From: Thalassococcus profundi
GTDB lineage: Bacteria; Pseudomonadota; Alphaproteobacteria; Rhodobacterales; Rhodobacteraceae
Direction of reading: 5' to 3'
Assembly: GCF_003344785.1 (NCBI RefSeq)
Contig: NZ_QPMK01000023.1
Coordinates: 1-62,157 of the forward strand
DNA: 62,157 nucleotides
Of the stretch, positions 26,028 to 34,892 are shown in pieces (position 1 is the first letter of the stretch; each line of letters begins with the position of its first letter). The translations under genes and the position numbers were made by a program. The notes under the pieces are model-generated. The model did not search any database. It was not told the origin of the DNA and saw only the letters and a program-made list of their open reading frames with translations.

Positions 26028-27512
26028 TCAGAAGGTCTGATCGTAGTCTCCGACGCCTGGCTCCTGGCGGATCACCGCGTCGAGCTCGGCAAAGATCGCG
26101 CGCAGTTCCTGCTCGCTTTGCGCACTTTCGCAGACCACCACAAGGTTGGGGGTGTTGGAGGAGGCGCGGACAAGGCCCCAGGAGCCGTTTTCGAGGATCA
26201 GCCGCGCGCCGTTGACGGTCACCACCTGGCTGATCTTCTGTCCCGCAAGCGTGTCGAGCTTTTCGAGGCGGGCGACGGTGCGGGCCAGGATATCGTATTT
26301 CTCGGTATCCGCGGCATAAGGCGACAGCGTCGGCATCGACCAGGTGCGGGGCAGGGCGCGGCGCAGGCCCGACATCGACTGGCCGGGGTTGCGGTCCATG
26401 AGCTTGCACAGTTCCACCGCGACCCGCATGCCGCAGTCGTAGCCGCGCCCGATGTCGCCCGACAGGAAATAATGCCCGGATTTCTCGAACCCGGCGAGCG
26501 CGCCCAGGTCGCGCACCCGGCGCTTCATGTGGCTGTGCCCGGTCTTCCAGTAATCGGCGGTGATGCCATTGGCGCGCAGCACCGGATCGGAGGCGAACAG
26601 CCCGGTGGATTTCACATCCGCCACGAAGGTTGCACCGGGATAGAGACTGGAAAGGTCGCGCGCCAGGATCACGCCGACCTTGTCGGCAAAGATCTCCTCG
26701 CCCTCGTCGTCGACCACGCCGCAGCGGTCGCCGTCGCCGTCGAATCCCAGCGCCAGGTCCGCGCCGCTGTCGCGCACAGAGGCCGCCATGTCGTGCAGCA
26801 TCTCCATCGCTTCGGGGTTGGGGTTGTAGTGGGGGAAGGTGTAATCGGGGGTGCAGTGGCTTTCCACCACCTCGACCCCGATGCGGCGCAGAAGCTCGGG
26901 CGCGAAGGCCCCGGCGGTGCCGTTGCCGCAGGCGCAGACCACCTTGAGCGGACGGGTCATCCTGAAATCGCCTGCGAGGTCATCGAGGTAGGCCTCGCGC
27001 ACGCCGTCGACGAATTCATAAGCCCCGCCCGGGCGCCGCTGGCCGCGGCCCCCCAGCACGATGTCCCTGAGTTCCGCCATCTCGTCGGGGCCGTGGGTCA
27101 GGGGGCGGTCGAACCCCATCTTGACCCCGGTCCAGCCGTTGGGGTTGTGCGACGCGGTGACCATGGCGACGGCGGGCACATCGAGGTGGAACTGCGCGAA
27201 ATAGGCCATGGGCGACAGGCACGGGCCGATGTCGCGCACGGAGATGCCCGCCTGCATGAGCCCCAGGATCAGCGCATTCTTGATCGACAGCGAATAGTCG
27301 CGGTAATCGTTTCCGACGGCGATCACAGGCTCTATGCCACGCAAATGCATCTGCGTGCCGAGGCCCAGACCCAGCGCCGTGACGCCGGGCAGGTTGATGC
27401 CTTCGGGGTATGTCCAGCGCGCGTCGTATTCGCGAAAGCCGGTGGGGGCGATCATCGCGTCGCGCAGAAAGGCCCAGGTGTTGGGGGTGACGGTGGACAG
27501 CGGGGGGGTCAT
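26028..27512 (-). CDS. manB: Phosphomannomutase / phosphoglucomutase
   Basis: Interconverts hexose-6- and hexose-1-phosphates; next to manC in function it provides mannose-1-phosphate. The 494-aa protein has the phosphoserine loop T-A-S-H-N-P-N-G-W at about 120, the metal site G-F-D-G-D-G-D-R-C at about 260, the sugar loop G-F-E-K-S-G-H-Y at about 350 and the phosphate loop V-R-A-S-S-N-T-P-N near 465. It is at the long end of the family. GGAAAGG precedes the ATG at 27512. Which sugar it prefers cannot be read from sequence. Confidence 0.93.
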   Translation of the reverse strand: MTPPLSTVTPNTWAFLRDAMIAPTGFREYDARWTYPEGINLPGVTALGLGLGTQMHLRGIEPVIAVGNDYRDYSLSIKNALILGLMQAGISVRDIGPCLSPMAYFAQFHLDVPAVAMVTASHNPNGWTGVKMGFDRPLTHGPDEMAELRDIVLGGRGQRRPGGAYEFVDGVREAYLDDLAGDFRMTRPLKVVCACGNGTAGAFAPELLRRIGVEVVESHCTPDYTFPHYNPNPEAMEMLHDMAASVRDSGADLALGFDGDGDRCGVVDDEGEEIFADKVGVILARDLSSLYPGATFVADVKSTGLFASDPVLRANGITADYWKTGHSHMKRRVRDLGALAGFEKSGHYFLSGDIGRGYDCGMRVAVELCKLMDRNPGQSMSGLRRALPRTWSMPTLSPYAADTEKYDILARTVARLEKLDTLAGQKISQVVTVNGARLILENGSWGLVRASSNTPNLVVVCESAQSEQELRAIFAELDAVIRQEPGVGDYDQTF

Positions 27513-27646
27513 GGAAGGCCTTTCCGGGGGCTGCTCTTTTTCGAAAAACGCTAGAGGGTTTGCGCAATCGGTTCAACGGCGGTGCGCGGGCTTTTCATTG
27601 CCGCGTGCTGGGATAGGGTGCGGGCAGCCCTGACCGGAGCCTGCCG

Positions 27647-29071
27647 ATGACCGACGATCCCGCCTCTCTCGATCCCGACGACTGGGATGCGTTCCGCGCC
27701 GCGGCGCACGACCTGCTCGACAGCTGCATCGACCGGCTGGCCGCGGCGGGGGATCATCCCTGGCAGCCGGTGCCCGACAGGGTGCGCGCGGGCTATGCGG
27801 TGGGGCCGGTGGCCGCGGATGCGGCGGCGCTCGCGGACAGGCTGCGCGACGAGGTGCTGCCCTATGGCACCGGCAACACCCATCCGCAGTTCTTTGGATG
27901 GGTGCATGGCACGGGGCTGGCTTCGGGGCTCCTGTCCGAGATGGTGGCCGCGACGATGAATGCCAATTGCGGCGGGCGCGATCACGGCGCGGTCTACATG
28001 GAGCGCGCGGTGGTGGACTGGGCGCGCGGCGTCTTCGGGATGCCCGCGGGCGCGAGCGGGCTGCTGGTGGCGGGCACGAGCCAGGCGACGGTGATCGCCC
28101 TGGCCGCCGCCCGCGCCCGGGCGCTTGGCCCGGAGGTGGTGGCGCGCGGGATGCAGGGCGCGCCGCTTGTCGCCTATGCCGGGGCCGGGGTGCACAATGC
28201 CGCGCAAAAGGCGCTGGCGCTTCTGGGCATCGGCGCCGGGGCCCTGCGCAGGATCCCCGACGGTTCGGCCGGAATAGACACGGATGTGCTGCGCGCGGCC
28301 ATCGCCCGGGACCGCGCCGCCGGCCTGCATCCCTTTGCCGTGATCGGCACCGCCGGTTCGGTGGACCTGGGCCGGTTCGACGATCTGGAGGCGCTGGCGG
28401 ATCTGGCTCGCGATGAAGACCTGTGGTTGCATGTGGACGGGGCCTTCGGCGCCTGGCTCGCGATCGCGGGAGAGCCCTGGGCGGGACGGGTGCGCGGCAT
28501 CGGACGCGCCGACAGCCTGGCCTGCGATTTCCACAAGTGGATGTACGTGCCCTACGATTGCGGGCTGGTGCTGATCGCCGACGAGACCTGGCACCGGGCG
28601 GCCTTTGCGGCGCGGCCGTCCTACCTCGAAGGGCAGGCGCGGGGGCTGGCGGGGGGCGACCCGTGGTATTGCGACTACGGCGTGGACCTGTCGCGCGGCA
28701 ATCGCGCGCTCAAGGTCTGGACCGCGCTCACCGCCTATGGCCAGGACCGCCTTGGCGCGGCCATCGCGGGCAATTGCGCGCGGGCGGCGGACATGGCGGC
28801 GGCGGTCGAGGCCGCGCCGCATATGGCGCTTTTGGCCGCAGTAGAGACGAATCTCTGCGTTTTCACCGCCGATTCCCGGTTGCCGGCGGAGGATCAGTCG
28901 GCGCTCAACCGGCGGATCGCGCAGGACCTGCAACTTTCCGGCGAAGCGGTGTTTTCCACCGTGGAGATCGGCGGTGTCACCGGCCTGCGCGCGGCGATCA
29001 CCAACCATCGCACGCGGCCGCAGCACATCCGCGATGCGGTGGCGGCGGTGCTGCGGGCACGGGGGGACTAG
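27647..29071 (+). CDS. PLP-dependent group II amino acid decarboxylase
   Basis: A 474-aa protein of the aromatic-L-amino-acid/glutamate decarboxylase fold. It has G-N-T-H-P-Q-F-F-G-W near 85, G-T-S-Q-A-T in the PLP phosphate region, V-D-G-A-F-G-A-W (PLP aspartate) and the PLP lysine in C-D-F-H-K-W-M-Y-V-P-Y-D-C at about 300. The substrate cannot be told; aromatic amino acids, aspartate or similar are options. GGAG precedes the start. It is divergent from manB across 134 bp and followed by two hairpins. Its place in a polysaccharide region is odd. Confidence 0.9.
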   Translation: MTDDPASLDPDDWDAFRAAAHDLLDSCIDRLAAAGDHPWQPVPDRVRAGYAVGPVAADAAALADRLRDEVLPYGTGNTHPQFFGWVHGTGLASGLLSEMVAATMNANCGGRDHGAVYMERAVVDWARGVFGMPAGASGLLVAGTSQATVIALAAARARALGPEVVARGMQGAPLVAYAGAGVHNAAQKALALLGIGAGALRRIPDGSAGIDTDVLRAAIARDRAAGLHPFAVIGTAGSVDLGRFDDLEALADLARDEDLWLHVDGAFGAWLAIAGEPWAGRVRGIGRADSLACDFHKWMYVPYDCGLVLIADETWHRAAFAARPSYLEGQARGLAGGDPWYCDYGVDLSRGNRALKVWTALTAYGQDRLGAAIAGNCARAADMAAAVEAAPHMALLAAVETNLCVFTADSRLPAEDQSALNRRIAQDLQLSGEAVFSTVEIGGVTGLRAAITNHRTRPQHIRDAVAAVLRARGD

Positions 29072-29072
29072 A

Positions 29073-29172
29073 ATCGCCCCGGGGGGGCGATACGAGAGAC
29101 GCCGTCCGATGCGCTTGGGCATCGGCGCAGCAGGATCGCCCTTCGGGCGATACGAGAGACGCTGTCTCTCGT
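29073..29172. repeat. Tandem hairpin repeats with a 60-bp period
   Basis: Just after the decarboxylase stop, four inverted repeats follow one another: ATCGCCCC-ggg-GGGGCGAT (29073-29091), CCGATGC-gcttgg-GCATCGG (29106-29125), ATCGCCC-ttc-GGGCGAT (29135-29151) and ACGAGAGAC-gct-GTCTCTCGT (29152-29172). The 17-mer GGGCGATACGAGAGACG occurs at 29085 and again exactly 60 bp later at 29145. The first hairpin could terminate the decarboxylase transcript. The whole looks like a REP-type palindromic repeat cluster. Confidence 0.6.
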
Positions 29173-29255
29173 GCTCTCTGGAGGTTTATCGGCAAGATGA
29201 AGCAGGGGCTGGGTGGTCACGGTCTGCGCCGGAGGCGGTCCGGTGGTTCGGCGTG

Positions 29256-32200
29256 TCAGCCGTCGCGGCGCAGGGTGTAGAGCGCGCCCGCCTCGAGCGG
29301 GCCGGTGACCGTGGTTTCGCTGCCGTCGGCCCAGCGGATGTGCAGCGACGCGGCGGCGGTGGCGCTGCCCAGGCCGAAATGCACCCGGGGGGCATCGAAG
29401 GACATGAAGCCGCCGCCGATCTGAACCTCGCGGCTGAGGCGCCGGCCGTCCTCGGTGGTCAGGGTCAGCACCGCGCCGATACCGTCGCGGTTGCCGGCGC
29501 GGTCGTCGAGCGCGATGGCAAGCGCGTTGCCGTCCTGCGCATTGTTGCGGAAGACCTGCAGGGGGCCGTTGACCGGGTGGGTCACCATGTCGAGATCGCC
29601 GTCGCCATCCATGTCGAAGGCGGTGGCGGCGGCGGTCATCAGGTAGTCTTCGAGCCCGAAGGGGCCGGAGGCTTCGGTGAAGGTGCCCTCGCCGGTGTTG
29701 TGGAAGAAGAGGTTCGAGGGCGAGACCTCGTTCGGCACCCAGGTGCCGTTGACGATATAGACATCCTGCCAGCCGTCATTGTCGAAATCCGCCACCTTGG
29801 TGTCCCAGGACCAGCCGCCGACCTCGAGCCCGCGGGCGGTGGCGGTGTCGCTGTAGGCGCCGCCCCGGCCCTCGAGTTCGAGCAGGACGTTGGAGCGCAG
29901 GATCTGCTGCACGCCGGCCTCGGCCTCGTCGGCGGTGACGGCGCGGACGGGCAGGAAATGCAGGTCGCAGAAGCTGCGCGGGCGCGGCTGGCTGTCGGGG
30001 ATGAGGGCGCAGATCTTGGGATCGTTGCGCTGGATGGCGAGGTCCTTGACCAGCATCGCCTTGCATTCGGCCTGCAGCGCGCCGCTGAGTTCGGTGCATT
30101 TGCTGGCATAGGTCGGGTCGAAATTGTTGCCCGAGCGGTACCAGGTCTTGATCTCCATGTTGCGCGCGCAGGTGGCCCTGGCCTCCGGGTTCCGGATGCT
30201 GTCGCAATAGAGGGCGAGGTCCTGCATCTTGAGCTTTTTCGACACGCCCGAGGACCGGCCCGCGATCTGCGCGAAGTAAAGCTCGGGCAGGCCGTCGTTC
30301 ATGAGATCCGCCACCTTGATCGCCATGGTGGTGGTGGTGGTATGGGGCAGCCTGGCATCGGCATGGGTGATCTGGCGCAACCCGCCCGCGCCGTCGCCCA
30401 TGTAGAGGTAATCGGGGATTTCGAAATCGTTGCCCACCAACAGGTCGGCGGCGCCGTCGCGGTCCACGTCCGAGAACAGGATCGACAGGGTTTCGCCGGG
30501 GATGCCGGGCAGGTCGGTGTAGTCGGAGCCGTCCAGCGTGCCGCCGGTGTCGTGGCCGTTCCAGACGATGCGGTTGCGGCTTTCCTCCCCCGGCACGCGG
30601 CGGTACCAGCCCGAGGTCCAGTTGCCCAGGGCGAGGTCGAGGTCGCCGTCGCGGTCGGGATCGCCGAGGCTCAGCGCCAGGCTCAGCACCGCGGCGTCGC
30701 GGTTGGCGATCGGGGTGGGGGCGCCGGGGAAGCTGCCCTGCACGTTGCGCCAGAGGTAATTGCCTTCGCGGTAGCTGGCGAGGATCAGGTCGCGCCAGCC
30801 GTCGTTGTCCACATCCGCCAGCACCGCGTTGAAGATCGCCATGTCGGCGAGCGGGCCCAGATCGACACTGATCCGGGCGAATTGCCCGGTGCCGTCGTTG
30901 GCATAAAGGTAAAGCCCGGCCTCGGTCGAAGCGACGACAAGGTCGAGATCGCCGTCGTTGTCGATGTCGCCCGACGCCAGGCTGCGGCCTTCCCAGAAGG
31001 GCGGCCACATGTCGGTCATGGAAAACTCCAGCGGCTTGTCGATGCCGATCTGCGCCGCTTCCATCCGGGTGAACCCGGTGTCGGCGGCCGGGGACTTGGC
31101 GGCAAAGGGCGTCGCGGTCAGGCGGACGCGGTCGGCATCGGCGCTGGTCACGCTCCAGGGGTCGGCGGTCGCGGCCTCGGCCGCCCACAGCAGCCGCGGC
31201 GCGCCGGTCTGCGCCTCGCCGGTCAGCATCTCGAGCGCCCGGTCGGTCTGGCGTTCGTGCCAGGCCTGCGCGCCCCAGCCCGCGACCATGCCGAAGATCA
31301 TCACCGTCGCGGCCAGCATCCAGGCGGCGCGGCGGCCCACAGACTGCGCCACGATGAACCAGGAATAGACACTGAAACTGCCCAGGGTGAACAGGAGCGC
31401 CATGACGTAGCCCTGGCTCATGCCCGAGGACAGCAGCACGCCCGCCATCACCACGTCGAAGCCGATGGGCACCGGCAGGAACACCCCGACGGCGGCCACG
31501 GCGATGAGGACCAGCAGCGAAAAGCCCGCGCCCATCACCGCCTCGGTCGGCAGGAAGATCGCCACCACCGTGCCCAGGAACCCGGCGAGGATCATCAGCG
31601 GCACGGTCATCTTGATGATGTACCACAGGTTTTTCACATAGGCCCTGGCCACTTCCCAGACCGCGACGTGCAGGCCTTCGCTCCCCAGGCTGCCCGCCGC
31701 CAGCTCCGCCGCCGTCCAGGGCGTGTCGATGCGGTGTTCCGGCGCGATCTCGACCCGCGGCAGGAGCCGCGCCATCAGCGGCACCACCGCGAGGATGATC
31801 ACCAGGCTCAGCGCGATCTTGGTCAGCGCCATGTAGAGCGGCAGCAGCGAAAAGAGCATCGTCAGCACCACCACGTTGAGCGTCGGCGAGGCGATCATCG
31901 CCGACAGCGTCGTTTCGGCCCGCAGCCCGCTGGTGTACATGCTCCGCGCGATCGGGGCGGCGCAGTTGACGCAGACCCCCAGCGGCGTGCCGATGACGAG
32001 CCCGAGAACCGAGTTCGAGAACCGGCCCTTGAAGCTCTTGGTGCGCAGGTAACTGGCGGCGGTGAGGAAGGCGGCGGCGAAGAGCACGCCGAAGGTCATG
32101 CCCTTCTTGTTGGTGTTGATCCAGTTGAGCGTCGACCAGAAGATCCGCTCGTAGATCGTCATGTCGCCGGTGATCGGGAATTTCGCCTCGAAGCTCAGCG

Positions 32201-32351
32201 CGTCCTCGAGCTGGATCGCGCCCGACATCATCGCCTTTTCGTTGAGCGCGGGATAGCGCGAGCCGGTCCAGAACAGGTAGGCGAGGACCGCGACGATCAG
32301 GACGGCGAGCAGGAAGCGTTTTTCGTAGGGTTTTGCAATGAGGCTGGACAT
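29256..32351 (-). CDS. Permease fused to FG-GAP/VCBS repeats and an ASPIC/UnbV domain
   Basis: A 1031-aa fusion. Residues about 12-355 are a multi-span membrane protein resembling the DUF318/ArsP permease family, with G-T-P-L-G-V-C-V-N-C-A-A-P-I-A-R at 121-136 and S-P-T-L-N-V-V-V-L near 155. After a short linker, from about 460, come FG-GAP/VCBS-type calcium-binding repeats (D-I-D-N-D-G-D-L-D-L, D-V-D-N-D-G-W-R-D-L, D-P-D-R-D-G-D-L-D-L, D-V-D-R-D-G-A-A-D-L, D-F-D-N-D-G-W-Q-D-V, D-M-D-G-D-G-D-L-D-M), with a cysteine-bearing insert. The C-terminus matches ASPIC/UnbV (I-R-W-A-D-G-S near the end). The start at 32351 gives a normal membrane N-terminus; a longer frame would run into the next gene antisense. 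The repeats should face the periplasm or outside. Function unknown. Confidence 0.88.
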   Translation of the reverse strand: MSSLIAKPYEKRFLLAVLIVAVLAYLFWTGSRYPALNEKAMMSGAIQLEDALSFEAKFPITGDMTIYERIFWSTLNWINTNKKGMTFGVLFAAAFLTAASYLRTKSFKGRFSNSVLGLVIGTPLGVCVNCAAPIARSMYTSGLRAETTLSAMIASPTLNVVVLTMLFSLLPLYMALTKIALSLVIILAVVPLMARLLPRVEIAPEHRIDTPWTAAELAAGSLGSEGLHVAVWEVARAYVKNLWYIIKMTVPLMILAGFLGTVVAIFLPTEAVMGAGFSLLVLIAVAAVGVFLPVPIGFDVVMAGVLLSSGMSQGYVMALLFTLGSFSVYSWFIVAQSVGRRAAWMLAATVMIFGMVAGWGAQAWHERQTDRALEMLTGEAQTGAPRLLWAAEAATADPWSVTSADADRVRLTATPFAAKSPAADTGFTRMEAAQIGIDKPLEFSMTDMWPPFWEGRSLASGDIDNDGDLDLVVASTEAGLYLYANDGTGQFARISVDLGPLADMAIFNAVLADVDNDGWRDLILASYREGNYLWRNVQGSFPGAPTPIANRDAAVLSLALSLGDPDRDGDLDLALGNWTSGWYRRVPGEESRNRIVWNGHDTGGTLDGSDYTDLPGIPGETLSILFSDVDRDGAADLLVGNDFEIPDYLYMGDGAGGLRQITHADARLPHTTTTTMAIKVADLMNDGLPELYFAQIAGRSSGVSKKLKMQDLALYCDSIRNPEARATCARNMEIKTWYRSGNNFDPTYASKCTELSGALQAECKAMLVKDLAIQRNDPKICALIPDSQPRPRSFCDLHFLPVRAVTADEAEAGVQQILRSNVLLELEGRGGAYSDTATARGLEVGGWSWDTKVADFDNDGWQDVYIVNGTWVPNEVSPSNLFFHNTGEGTFTEASGPFGLEDYLMTAAATAFDMDGDGDLDMVTHPVNGPLQVFRNNAQDGNALAIALDDRAGNRDGIGAVLTLTTEDGRRLSREVQIGGGFMSFDAPRVHFGLGSATAAASLHIRWADGSETTVTGPLEAGALYTLRRDG

Positions 32352-32671
32352 GGCGGGTGTGTCACCTGGGACTGTGGAATTGGGTTGAGCAATGGCAATG
32401 GACGACGGGAAAACCAATGGCGCAGAGGGTAAAGGCTTTCTTCGTTTCGCGCCAGTCCCAAGAGCAGGATCCGACAGCCGGATGCGGGCATGAGACGGGG
32501 CATCGACGGGCCGCGATGCGGCGATCCGGGCCTTTGCGCGGCGCGGTTCATGCCTGCCACATCCGGACTCCGGTCCCGCGGTGCGCGAGGCTGTGCCACA
32601 TCGCCGTGCCGGGGGCGGCCCGGCGCTGGCACGGCGGCCTTCGGCCTTGTTCCGCGCCGGGCGCGCCGCGG
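32352..32671. other. 320-bp gene-free spacer
   Basis: It lies between the permease-fusion start and the aminotransferase stop, both on the minus strand. It contains a long-arm inverted repeat CCGTGCC ... GGCACGG (about 32606-32638) and a small GGCC-ttc-GGCC hairpin. These could end the aminotransferase transcript, and a promoter for the fusion gene may follow. I see no credible gene in it. Confidence 0.4.
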
Positions 32672-33898
32672 CTAGCCCGCTTTGCCGGCGTTGTGGATCG
32701 CCGCTGCCGACCCGGCGACGAAGCGGATCATCCGGCAGATCTCGGCCACCTCCGCCAGGTCCGCGGCCCCGCCGCCCGGCAGCAGCATGACCCGGTCGCA
32801 GAGCGCCTCGGTGCGCGGCAGCGAGAGGCCGGGGTTCGCGGCGGCGTGCGGCGGGCTGCGGTGGCCGCCGGGAAAGAAATAGCGCCGCGCCCAGATGCCT
32901 TCGGCGGTCAGCAGTTCGACCAGCCGGTCGCGGGTCAGGCCAAAGGCCCGGGCATCGACCTCGGCCACCACGTAATGGTGGTTGTTGTCCTCTGCCGCGG
33001 GCGGGCATTTGAGCCGCAGCCCCGTCAGCCCCGCCAGCCCGTCGCGATAGGCGGCATGCACCGCGCGCGCCGCCGCGCGGGTGGCGGGAAAGGCGTCGAG
33101 ATTGGCCAGCCCCATCGCCGCATGCAGTTCCGACATCTTGGCGTTGACGCCCGTGCAATCGACCCTGTCACTGCCCGAAAAGCCGAAATTCCGCGCCAGC
33201 CGCAGCTGGTCGGCCAGGGCCGCGTCGCAGGTTGTGATCAGCCCGCCTTCGCAGGTGTGAAAGGCCTTGGTGGCGTGCAGGGAAAACACCTCGGCCCGGC
33301 CGAACCGGCCCAGCGGATGGCCCTGGTGGCGCGCGCCGAAGGCATGGGCGGCATCGAAGAGCAGCGGAATGCCCGCCGCGTCGCAGAGCGCGCCAAGTCC
33401 GTCGATGTCGCAGGGGCTGCCCCAGACATGGGTGGCCACGACCGCATCGGTGCGCTCGGTCAGCCGCGCGGCCGCATCCGCCGGGTCCAGCGCCATGTCG
33501 GTGCCGACCTCGCAGAAGACCGGGGTGAGGCCGCGCAGCGCCAGCAGGTGCGCGGTCGAGATGAAGGTGTAGGAGGGCAGCAGCACCTCGCCCCGGATGC
33601 CCAGGCACTGCATCACCAGGTCGAGTCCGGCGGTGGCATTGCTGGTCAGCACGCAGTGCGGCACGTCGAGGAAGGCCGACAGGCGGCGTTCAAGCTCCTG
33701 CACCAGCGGGCCGTCGTTGGTGAACCAGCGCCGCTCCCAGACCGCGTCCATCATCGCGTCGAAGGCGGCGCGGTCGGGCGCCGCCGGGCGGTTGACGTGG
33801 CGCGGCGTGTCGAACACCGGCGGCGCGCCGAACAGCGCCAGATCCTCCGGCCCCGTCAGGGGCTTGTGGTGAAACGAGGGGGCAGGGCTGTCGGGCAT
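32672..33898 (-). CDS. DegT/DnrJ/EryC1/StrS family aminotransferase
   Basis: A 408-aa PLP enzyme of the sugar-aminotransferase (DegT) family. It shows T-S-N-A-T-A-G-L-D-L near 90, L-P-S-Y-T-F-I-S-T-A near 110, L-L-F-D-A-A-H-A-F-G-A (PLP aspartate) and the PLP lysine in F-S-L-H-A-T-K-A-F-H-T-C-E-G-G. Such enzymes make amino sugars on nucleotide-linked keto-sugars. With the GNAT-like and methyltransferase genes just upstream it may form a set that makes an acylated, methylated amino sugar; the substrate is not readable. The start at 33898 gives a normal length. Confidence 0.9.
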   Translation of the reverse strand: MPDSPAPSFHHKPLTGPEDLALFGAPPVFDTPRHVNRPAAPDRAAFDAMMDAVWERRWFTNDGPLVQELERRLSAFLDVPHCVLTSNATAGLDLVMQCLGIRGEVLLPSYTFISTAHLLALRGLTPVFCEVGTDMALDPADAAARLTERTDAVVATHVWGSPCDIDGLGALCDAAGIPLLFDAAHAFGARHQGHPLGRFGRAEVFSLHATKAFHTCEGGLITTCDAALADQLRLARNFGFSGSDRVDCTGVNAKMSELHAAMGLANLDAFPATRAAARAVHAAYRDGLAGLTGLRLKCPPAAEDNNHHYVVAEVDARAFGLTRDRLVELLTAEGIWARRYFFPGGHRSPPHAAANPGLSLPRTEALCDRVMLLPGGGAADLAEVAEICRMIRFVAGSAAAIHNAGKAG

Positions 33899-33950
33899 TC
33901 GAGCGCTCGCGTGAAGATGCGGATATCCCTGACACGTTTCCGGGGGGCGC

Positions 33951-34892
33951 TCAATCCGGGACGGGATCGCCGCCGTCGGCAAAAGCCGCGCCGGGCGCGC
34001 GGTAGGCGGGAAAGAAGCCGCCCGGCCCGGCATCGCCCGCCAGAGTGTCGTAGCGCGCCGCATCCAGCACCTTGCCGCAGATCAGCGCGCTGCGGGTCTG
34101 GGTGGTCCAGCCCGCCTTGAATCGCGCCAGCCCGTCGCGCGCGGCGTCGTCATGGCCCGCCGCACCGCCCAGGTTGGCATGGGTCAGGCCGCGCGCCTCG
34201 AGCGCCTCGAGCGTGGCGTGGATCAGCGCGTAGCTGGTGTTCTGCCGGTGCGCCCGGGGATCGAGGAACATCAGGTGCAGGTTGGCGGTGGCGCCGTGGC
34301 AGAAGCTCAGCATCGCCCCGGCGAGGCCCGCGCCGTCGCGTGCCGTCATCAGCAGCCCGCCGGGTACCGCCAGCTGCTTCGCCACGGTGGCGGGCGACAG
34401 CGCCTGAAGCCCGCGCACGCGGTGGCGGGCGACCGTGGTCTGGTAGAGGTCCCAGAGCGTGCCGGCCAGGGCGGCGGGATCGGCGACGATCTCCATCTCG
34501 TGCGTTTCCAGGGCGCGGCGGGCGATGCGGCGCATCTCCTTGGGGCGGCTGCGGCGCCAGTCGGCGGTCAGATCGGCAACGTAATGGGTCTTGAACGGGC
34601 GGCAGAGATCCCAGCCGCGGGTGGCCTTCTGCACCGTCCCGGTGGCGAAGGGATCGGCGACGAAGGTCAGCGAGACCGCCCCGGGGATCGCCAGGGTTGA
34701 CAGGTCCTGGTCCAGCGCGCTCCAGTCGGTGCACATGGCATAGGGGTAGGGGCCGATATAGTCCCAGCTGTCCGGCCCCAGGGGCCGGCGCAGCAGCTGC
34801 AGGCCGCTGGCGGGCAGCCGGACCGGCGTGCCGAAGTCGCCGTAGCTTTGTCCGAAGGCCGGGGACAGGTAGCCGGGCTCTGCGCCGGTCAT
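33951..34892 (-). CDS. GNAT/FemAB-like acyltransferase
   Basis: A 313-aa protein. The C-terminal half has the acetyltransferase-like strand and helix pattern seen in GNAT-fold proteins that act on surface glycans (L-A-G-A-M-L-S-F near 215, then L-H-L-M-F-L-D-P-R-A-H-R-Q-N-T-S-Y-A-L-I, A-R-G-L-T-H-A-N-L-G-G-A-A-G). The ATG at 34892 overlaps the upstream methyltransferase stop by 4 bp (ATGA), so they are coupled. The donor and acceptor are unknown; a FemAB-like aminoacyl transfer is an alternative. Confidence 0.72.
   Translation of the reverse strand: MTGAEPGYLSPAFGQSYGDFGTPVRLPASGLQLLRRPLGPDSWDYIGPYPYAMCTDWSALDQDLSTLAIPGAVSLTFVADPFATGTVQKATRGWDLCRPFKTHYVADLTADWRRSRPKEMRRIARRALETHEMEIVADPAALAGTLWDLYQTTVARHRVRGLQALSPATVAKQLAVPGGLLMTARDGAGLAGAMLSFCHGATANLHLMFLDPRAHRQNTSYALIHATLEALEARGLTHANLGGAAGHDDAARDGLARFKAGWTTQTRSALICGKVLDAARYDTLAGDAGPGGFFPAYRAPGAAFADGGDPVPD

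Noticed and set aside
29256-33158. N-terminal extension of the permease fusion to 1300 codons
   Set aside because: The extra 269 codons overlap the aminotransferase gene antisense and the spacer; the membrane-protein N-terminus begins at 32351.
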